Positions 6,681-9,585 of a DNA stretch of 9,585 bases are shown piece after piece; the stretch's first letter is position 1; every line of letters begins with the position of its first letter. The DNA lies in NCBI GenBank assembly GCA_017613335.1, contig JAGAEB010000129.1:1-9585 (forward strand), written 5' to 3'. The notes below the pieces were generated by a model, which ran no database searches, had not been told where the DNA came from, and saw nothing but the letters and a program-made list of their open reading frames with translations. This DNA is from Methanosarcinaceae archaeon (GTDB lineage: Archaea > Halobacteriota > Methanosarcinia > Methanosarcinales > Methanosarcinaceae). The position numbers and the translations under genes were made by a program.

Positions 6681-6806
6681 ATCCGTCCGTTTTTTCTCGT
6701 TTTTCATCCGTCCGTTTTTTCTCGTTTTTCATCCATTCTTTTTCGTCTCGTTTTTCATCCGGCTTTTTTCCGGTCTGTTGTTTTCTCTGCTTTTTTCCGG
6801 TCTGTT
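6681..6806. repeat. 25-bp pyrimidine-rich tandem repeat plus diverged units
   Basis: Two identical 25-bp units (6681-6705 and 6706-6730) begin ATCCGTCCG and end CTCGTTTTTC. A diverged 26-bp unit follows at 6731-6756. The sequence then shifts to another repeated block, GCTTTTTTCCGGTCTGTT, at 6762-6779 and 6789-6806. Related T-rich sequence continues to about 6870. Phenylalanine/serine-rich open frames here arise from composition. The tract may terminate the upstream transcript. Confidence 0.9.
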
Positions 6807-6886
6807 TTTTATCCGTTTCGTCCCGCAGTTTCAGTTCCGGTCTGTTCCGTTCATCTTTTCCGTTTCGTTCTCCGGATCCTGTAAAG

Positions 6887-6917
6887 TTTTATATCATGTC
6901 ATCGCCTTTCTGACATG
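6887..6917 (+). promoter_or_regulatory. Promoter with symmetric dyad for the candidate ncRNA
   Basis: The TATA-like TTTTATATC (6887-6895) is followed at once by CATGTCA (6895-6901), nine bases, then TGACATG (6911-6917), a perfect 7-bp inverted repeat. Initiation is expected around 6912-6918, so the dyad lies between the TATA box and the start site, a typical place for a repressor to bind. The palindrome GACATGTC (6912-6919) overlaps the right arm. Confidence 0.5.
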
Positions 6918-7160
6918 TCGCATTGTATAGGTGCCGGCCTGAGATCCGGGACTCACCCGTCGATGATTGAACGGACAGCCTCAATGCGGTACAGATATCA
7001 TTTTGTGCGCCAAAGCCCTTTACGAGGGAAACCGGGAGAGACTGAGGACCACCGGAAAGAATGATCTTCGGGTGTTAGTAGGGGGCGACAGCACAATTCC
7101 GATCCCGAAAAGGTTCGGGCGCTTTTGGTCATCCTGTCACGATCCTGCGTGTTTGGGATC
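6915..7160 (+). ncRNA. Candidate structured non-coding RNA, class unknown
   Basis: This block is richer in GC than the flanking T-rich tracts, lies behind its own promoter and has no credible gene. Helices occur in series. The first, 6916-6925 with 6982-6991, is built on CGCATTG/CAATGCG, with GGTG/CACC (6930-6933, 6954-6957) and CGT/ACG (6958-6960, 6971-6973) hairpins inside. The second, 6993-7002 with 7060-7067, encloses CCCT/AGGG (7016-7019, 7025-7028) and CCGG/CCGG (7032-7035, 7052-7055). The third, GACAG/CTGTC (7087-7091, 7134-7138), encloses the perfect stem CCCGAA/TTCGGG (7104-7109, 7114-7119). GATCC/GGATC (7141-7145, 7156-7160) closes the series. I compared it mentally with RNase P RNA, SRP RNA, 5S rRNA and tRNA and found none of their signature motifs. 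It could be a leader of the next gene, but that gene has its own promoter at 7191. The 72-codon frame inside it has no family character. Confidence 0.5.
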
Positions 7161-7169
7161 CGTTTATTT

Positions 7170-7190
7170 CGGGTGTTTCCCGTAATTTCT
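7170..7190 (+). terminator. Possible terminator of the candidate ncRNA
   Basis: CGGG (7170-7173) pairs with CCCG (7179-7182) around TGTTT, followed by TAATTTCTGTTTT. It comes right after the last helix of the candidate RNA and just before the next TATA box. Confidence 0.4.
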
Positions 7191-7200
7191 GTTTTAAATA
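7191..7200 (+). promoter_or_regulatory. TATA box for the YggU-family gene
   Basis: GTTTTAAATA is centred about 23 bases before the ATG at 7219, implying a leaderless transcript. No ribosome binding site is needed or seen. Confidence 0.6.
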
Positions 7201-7218
7201 TCCCGGAGCCGGTCTTGT

Positions 7219-7674
7219 ATGGGTTTTGAAGAAGCCGTCCGCGAAAGCGGTTCATCTGTCCTGATTGATATTGAAGTGACGCCCGGCTCCAAAGTCCTGC
7301 AGGTCCCTTCAGGTTACAACGAGTGGCGGAAAAGAATAGAAGTCAAGCTTTCCCGGAATGCTCAGAAGGGAAAAGCCAATGAACAGCTCATCGGGGAGAT
7401 CTCTTCTCTTTTCAGGATTCCGGGGAGCCGCGTTTCCATTGAAAGCGGTTCTCTGAACAGCAAAAAAACAGTCATGATCAAAGACATCGGCCGCGACGAT
7501 GTCATTGAAGTCTTCAGAAAAATGCTGGAACGATCAAGATCCCCGACTGCCAAAAAAAGTATCCTGCAGCCGTTTCAGACCGCAGGAAAGTGTTTTCAAA
7601 GGACGGTCCCGGTCAGTCTTTGTCATCTCCGGTATCAAGACCTGCTTTCCGGCGCGCTTCATACGTTGCGATGA
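7219..7674 (+). CDS. YggU/DUF167-family protein with C-terminal tail
   Basis: The first 105 or so residues are a DUF167 (YggU) domain, a small conserved fold of uncertain cellular role found in bacteria and archaea. Family signatures include DIEVTPGSK (17-25), SGYNEWRKRIEVKL (31-44), QKGKANEQLIGEI (49-61) and the strand ESGSLNSKKTVMI (75-87). The domain normally ends near here, but this frame runs on for about 45 residues (106-151) without recognisable features. That tail overlaps the last 62 bases of the minus-strand gene at 7613-7912 and spans the minus-strand terminator. The tail could be a genuine extension, or the result of losing an earlier stop. The start at 7219 is supported by the TATA box at 7191-7200. 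Confidence 0.85.
   Translation: MGFEEAVRESGSSVLIDIEVTPGSKVLQVPSGYNEWRKRIEVKLSRNAQKGKANEQLIGEISSLFRIPGSRVSIESGSLNSKKTVMIKDIGRDDVIEVFRKMLERSRSPTAKKSILQPFQTAGKCFQRTVPVSLCHLRYQDLLSGALHTLR
7552..7586 (-). terminator. Minus-strand terminator for the 99-aa membrane protein gene
   Basis: Read on the minus strand, CCTGC and GCAGG (7582-7586 with 7563-7567 on +) form a stem with a 14-base loop. A run of seven T follows (A tract at 7552-7558 on +). It lies 27 bases past the minus-strand stop, inside the tail of the YggU-family frame. Confidence 0.5.
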
Positions 7675-7912
7675 CGGATTCGAATCCGGCGCTTCCGATC
7701 AGGATCATGAAAGCGCCGAGAAGCGGGATCGGCGCAACGGGCAGGCCGAAACTCTGGTCTTTTCCGAGGAGCCAAAGAATGACCCCGACCGCCATCAGGA
7801 TGACACCGATCCCGAAGACGGAGAGCATGATCTTTGCTTTGTTCGTGATCTTCAGGGGCATCTTCTCTTTATTCAGCGCCGCAGTGTCCTTTCCCGCATT
7901 CATATCAGTCAT
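7613..7912 (-). CDS. Small two-helix membrane protein, unknown function
   Basis: This 99-residue protein has a hydrophilic N-terminus with several lysines and two predicted membrane helices, at about residues 28-50 (AKIMLSVFGIGVILM) and 57-79 (GLPVAPIPLLGAFMI). A charged tail, EARRKAGLDTGDDKD, follows. No catalytic motif is visible and I do not recognise a family. It has a TATA box 31-38 bases upstream of the ATG at 7912, giving a very short leader. It faces the YggU-family gene tail to tail and overlaps it by 62 bases. The long + frame opposite it (7590-8219) is its antisense shadow. The two-helix pattern, with hydrophobic residues confined to two blocks and charged ends, supports this strand as the coding one. 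Confidence 0.7.
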   Translation of the reverse strand: MTDMNAGKDTAALNKEKMPLKITNKAKIMLSVFGIGVILMAVGVILWLLGKDQSFGLPVAPIPLLGAFMILIGSAGFESVIATYEARRKAGLDTGDDKD

Positions 7913-7942
7913 ATTATCTGACTATGTGAACGGCTGTTTCAG

Positions 7943-7950
7943 ATATATTG
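7943..7950 (-). promoter_or_regulatory. TATA box for the 99-aa membrane protein gene
   Basis: On the minus strand the sequence reads CAATATATCTG, with its core at these positions, 31-38 bases before the ATG. Initiation is expected near 7920. Confidence 0.55.
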
Positions 7951-7958
7951 TTTTTCAG

Positions 7959-8078
7959 TCGGAGGGTATTCCGGGCATCCGTCAGAACATCTCATCCGGC
8001 AGCAATCAGAACATCTTATCCGGCAGCAATCCGAGCACCCCATCGGGCATCATTCAAAACAGTCTGCCCGGCAGCATA
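7959..8078. repeat. 24-bp degenerate tandem repeat, about five units
   Basis: Units of exactly 24 bp start at 7959, 7983, 8007, 8031 and 8055. Units 2 and 3 differ at one base (CAGAACATCTCATCCGGCAG against CAGAACATCTTATCCGGCAG). Units 1, 4 and 5 are diverged but keep length and the GGCA core. Unlike the other arrays here, it is not pyrimidine-biased. It lies directly upstream of the promoter of the minus-strand membrane protein gene. The 24-bp period keeps an eight-codon frame open on +, but that frame runs antisense to a real gene and looks spurious. Confidence 0.85.
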
Positions 8079-8120
8079 TGTCCTTACCGGAAAAAAGCAA
8101 ATATGACGGCCCCGCAGAAT

Positions 8121-8187
8121 GACTCAAAAGAAAAAAATAAAAAATACAATGATCAGGCTTTCTGCTCCTCCCGGCAGAAATCCCTGA
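8121..8187 (-). terminator. Terminator for the 81-aa membrane protein gene
   Basis: TTTCTGC (8159-8165) pairs with GCAGAAA (8174-8180), extended by TCAGG (8153-8157) with CCTGA (8183-8187), about 12 base pairs in all. Read on the minus strand, the stem is followed by long T runs (A-rich 8128-8147 on +). This is the best terminator in the window and starts about 30 bases after the stop. Confidence 0.8.
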
Positions 8188-8215
8188 CGGTTTCCTGTTT
8201 TCAGGATCCGGCGTT

Positions 8216-8461
8216 TTAAAAACCCGGAATGGCCTGATTTCTTTTCCTGAACAGTTCACTGACGGCAGCAAAGACCAACAGGGCAACACCCGGCCACACG
8301 ATCACACTGACGACACCGAGGATGGTCTCCATATAACCGCCTCCCGGCATATTATCGCCGCTGATCGCAAATACCAAAACAAAAACCAATACAATTGCTG
8401 CAATCAGAACAAAGATCTTTCCGGCAGTCTCAGCGACTTCCGTCAGGTCAGAGTATTTCAT
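8216..8461 (-). CDS. Small two-helix membrane protein, unknown function
   Basis: This 81-residue protein has a short acidic N-terminus (MKYSDLTEVAETAG) and two hydrophobic helices, at about residues 15-33 (KIFVLIAAIVLVFVLV) and 45-68 (ETILGVVSVIVWPGVA). A Gly-rich turn, SGDNMPGGG, separates them, and the tail SELFRKRNQAIPGF is basic. I recognise no family. The frame is open for 33 further codons upstream, but the start at 8461 is chosen because AAGGAGG (8471-8477) lies 9 bases before it on the minus strand. A terminator follows closely. With the neighbouring 99-aa gene, this makes two small membrane proteins in the same orientation, separated by about 300 bases and separately transcribed. They show no obvious sequence similarity beyond topology. 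Confidence 0.78.
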   Translation of the reverse strand: MKYSDLTEVAETAGKIFVLIAAIVLVFVLVFAISGDNMPGGGYMETILGVVSVIVWPGVALLVFAAVSELFRKRNQAIPGF

Positions 8462-8574
8462 AAAAATATTCCTCCTTCTGATTTCTTTATTCTTTTTCGT
8501 CCCGGCGTTCCTTCCGGACAGTTGACAACAATGCATATTCTGGATATCACTCCGAATCATTATCGTTTTTCATG

Positions 8575-8584
8575 TTATTTAAAT
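8575..8584 (-). promoter_or_regulatory. Possible TATA box for the 81-aa gene
   Basis: The minus strand reads ATTTAAATAA, an archaeal-like TATA element. Initiation near 8553 would leave a leader of about 90 nt before the ATG at 8461. A weaker AATATGC at about 8533-8540 is an alternative. Confidence 0.4.
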
Positions 8585-8593
8585 CGATTGATT

Positions 8594-8953
8594 TCATACG
8601 AACGGGTTTATCTTATCCGGAAGATCTGAAATCCGGCGCATCCCGTCAGACAAAAGAAACAGATGTCGGGGGGGGAAAAACTCATATAGGAGTAATAACG
8701 CGGGAAAATGAAGTGAAAAAAGATGCGGGAAAAATCCGCAGACAAATAAAAAGCAAAAAAGATAACCGCAGGCGGCCTCCTGAACCGTTTTCAGGATGTT
8801 CCGGAAACCCGTCTGCCGGACACGATCGCTGTCAAAATATCCCGGCGGATGCGTGCCGCCGGGATCGGCGATCCCTGGCGAAGCAGCATCAAAAATGATC
8901 GGAATATTCTGCAGATCTTCAGATCTCAATTCAGAATCGTTATCGTTTTTCAT
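8594..8953. other. Non-coding stretch with a series of hairpins
   Basis: Both strands have open frames here, but neither has family-like features, and a minus-strand terminator cuts through them. Hairpins include TCCTGAA/TTCAGGA (8778-8784 with 8790-8796), CCCGGCGG/CCGCCGGG (8841-8848 with 8856-8863, perfect 8 bp), GGGATC/GATCCC (8861-8866 with 8870-8875, an overlapping alternative) and AGATCT-TC-AGATCT (8913-8926). There is an eight-G run at 8668-8675. A GAATC(A/G)TTATCGTTTTTCAT sequence, duplicated from 8554-8573, borders the region on the right at 8934-8953. Confidence 0.4.
8715..8740 (-). terminator. Minus-strand intrinsic-type terminator
   Basis: On the minus strand, TGCGGA pairs with the complementary CCCGCA arm (8724-8729 with 8735-8740 on +; one G-U pair) around a short T loop. 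TCTTTTTT follows. No + strand T run is present, so it would act on a minus-strand transcript arriving from about 8760-8950. Confidence 0.5.
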
Positions 8954-9037
8954 TCGTCCGTTTTGTTGTTTGTTTTTTAAGGGTCTGTTGTTGCAATTGT
9001 TTGTTGCGTGTTTTGGGGTTTTGCTTTTATCGTTTTA

Positions 9038-9175
9038 AGATTCTGTTTCTGTGTTTTATCTTTGAGATTCTGTTTCTGTGTTTTATCTTTGAGATTCTGT
9101 TTTTGTGGTTTTGTCGTTTTGAGATTTTGTTTTTGAGATTTTGTCGTTTTGAGATATTGTTTTTGAGGTTTTATC
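9038..9175. repeat. 27-bp T-rich tandem repeat grading into shorter units
   Basis: Two identical 27-bp units (9038-9064 and 9065-9091) begin AGATTCTGTTTCTG and end TTATCTTTG. A 30-bp variant follows at 9092-9121, then 14- to 16-bp shortened units beginning AGAT (9122, 9136, 9152). The tract is T- and G-rich on +. The nearby sequence from 8954 is also T-rich without clear units. Confidence 0.9.
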
Positions 9176-9222
9176 GTCTGAGGTTTTTGTGTGGTATTCT
9201 GATGTTTGTCTGATCGTTTTTT

Positions 9223-9340
9223 TCTTCTGCGCTGCGAATCCGTTTTTCTCTCGCGCCGTTTTTCTTTTTCTTCTGCGTTGCATATTCGTTTTTCTGTCGC
9301 ACCGTTTTTCTTTTTCTTCTGCGCTGCAGATCCGTTTTGC
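9223..9340. repeat. 46-bp tandem repeat, about 2.5 copies
   Basis: Units start at 9223, 9269 and 9315 with TCTTCTGCG(C/T)TGC. The first two are complete and about 90 percent alike, with CGTTTTTCT blocks; the third breaks off after CAGATCCGTTTTGC. Because 46 is not a multiple of three, the open minus-strand frames crossing it change register in each copy, which argues against coding. Confidence 0.9.
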
Positions 9341-9450
9341 AGATTTTACATCGTTTTTCATATCCTCCGTCTGATATCCGGGGATTGCTTACAGATATTT
9401 CTGTATCTGTCATTTCCGATTGGTTTCGCGTCTTTTCCGTTTTTCAGATT

Positions 9451-9585
9451 CCCTGTTTTTCGTTTTTCAGGGTATCCCCTGTTTTTTGCTTTTCAGGATA
9501 TTTCCCTGTTTTTTGTTTTTCAGGATATTTCCCTGTTTTTTGTTTTTCAGGATATTTCCCTGTTTTTTGTTTTTCAGGATATTTC
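9451..9585. repeat. 27-bp tandem repeat running off the right edge, five copies
   Basis: Units start at 9451 (26 bp, diverged), 9477, 9504, 9531 and 9558. The last three are identical, and the next begins at 9585, so the array continues outside the window. Each has CCCTGTTTTTTG, then TTTTTCAGG and GATATTT. CAGG and CCTG of neighbouring units form a small dyad around ATATTTC. The unit is unrelated in sequence to the 27-bp repeat at 9038. Confidence 0.97.

Noticed and set aside
6584..6913. Two overlapping + frames rich in Phe and Ser
   Set aside because: They are low-complexity translations of a pyrimidine-rich tract, with no promoter or ribosome binding site.
6915..7160. RNase P, SRP or 5S RNA identity for the structured block
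   Set aside because: The conserved RNase P core sequences, the SRP helix 8 motif and the 5S pattern are not found. GAGGGAAACC at 7024 only superficially resembles the RNase P core.
6967..7255. Frames of 72 (+) and 85 (-) codons over the candidate RNA
   Set aside because: Neither has family character, and strong inverted repeats explain the sequence better.
7590..8219. 209-codon + frame with eight-residue repeats
   Set aside because: It runs antisense to the 99-aa membrane protein gene and owes its repeats to the 24-bp array. It has no promoter or ribosome binding site.
8594..8953. 119-codon minus-strand frame starting MKNDNDSE
   Set aside because: It is interrupted by a minus-strand terminator and GC hairpins, and its second half is low-complexity Phe/Leu. 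It could be a decayed gene but is not supported as intact.
9083..9413. Lys/Arg-rich minus-strand frames of 92 and 80 codons
   Set aside because: They cross a 46-bp array that breaks the codon register. Although GGAGG precedes one ATG, the composition is that of the purine-rich strand.
9441..9585. Possible minus-strand gene entering from the right with a nine-residue repeat (KYPEKQKTG)
   Set aside because: The 27-bp unit keeps all registers periodic and two minus-strand frames stay open for most of the array. Without sequence to the right it cannot be separated from a non-coding array.
1..9585. CRISPR array
   Set aside because: All repeats are directly adjacent without unique spacers, and no cas gene is present.

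Overview
The window looks like a chromosomal segment of a methanogenic archaeon, most likely of the order Methanomicrobiales. The archaeal call rests on a hypusine-site IF-5A gene, archaeal TATA boxes (such as TTTATATA) about 22-30 bases before several starts, promoters that imply leaderless or nearly leaderless messages, and a 57-residue basic protein resembling the methanogen family DUF5350. The order is an inference from gene content; no rRNA or methanogenesis gene is present to confirm it.

Layout, left to right. (1) 1-136: four perfect copies of a 34-bp tandem repeat. (2) 274-1260 (+): UbiA-family membrane prenyltransferase. (3) 1261-1619: long intergenic region with a run of contiguous short inverted repeats. 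(4) 1620-3020 (+): Si-type citrate synthase, followed by an 11-bp-stem hairpin and an 11-bp degenerate repeat tract. (5) 3393-4964 (+): bacterial-type cofactor-independent phosphoglycerate mutase, probably leaderless. (6) 5303-5689 (+): aIF5A behind a leader of about 215 nt, then a hairpin and a 41-bp tandem array. (7) 6372-6545 (+): 57-aa DUF5350-like protein behind a structured leader of about 200 nt, then a hairpin and a 25-bp pyrimidine array. (8) 6887-7190 (+): promoter, symmetric dyad and a candidate structured non-coding RNA. (9) 7219-7674 (+): YggU/DUF167 protein overlapping tail to tail with a small two-helix membrane protein (7613-7912, -). (10) 8216-8461 (-): a second small two-helix membrane protein. 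(11) 8574-9585: no convincing gene; hairpins on the left, then three T-rich tandem arrays running off the right edge.

The genes do not form one operon. Most have their own promoter and a following hairpin or T-rich tract, so this is a string of single-gene housekeeping units. Citrate synthase supplies citrate for 2-oxoglutarate/glutamate synthesis, phosphoglycerate mutase serves glycolysis/gluconeogenesis, UbiA makes a prenylated lipid or quinone-like product, and aIF5A supports translation.

The most unusual aspects are the unannotated structured RNA at about 6915-7160, the complex leader before the DUF5350-like gene, the inverted-repeat cluster before citrate synthase, and the many unrelated tandem arrays filling the gaps, nearly all with the pyrimidine-rich strand on +. 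No CRISPR array, tRNA, rRNA or insertion sequence was recognised.
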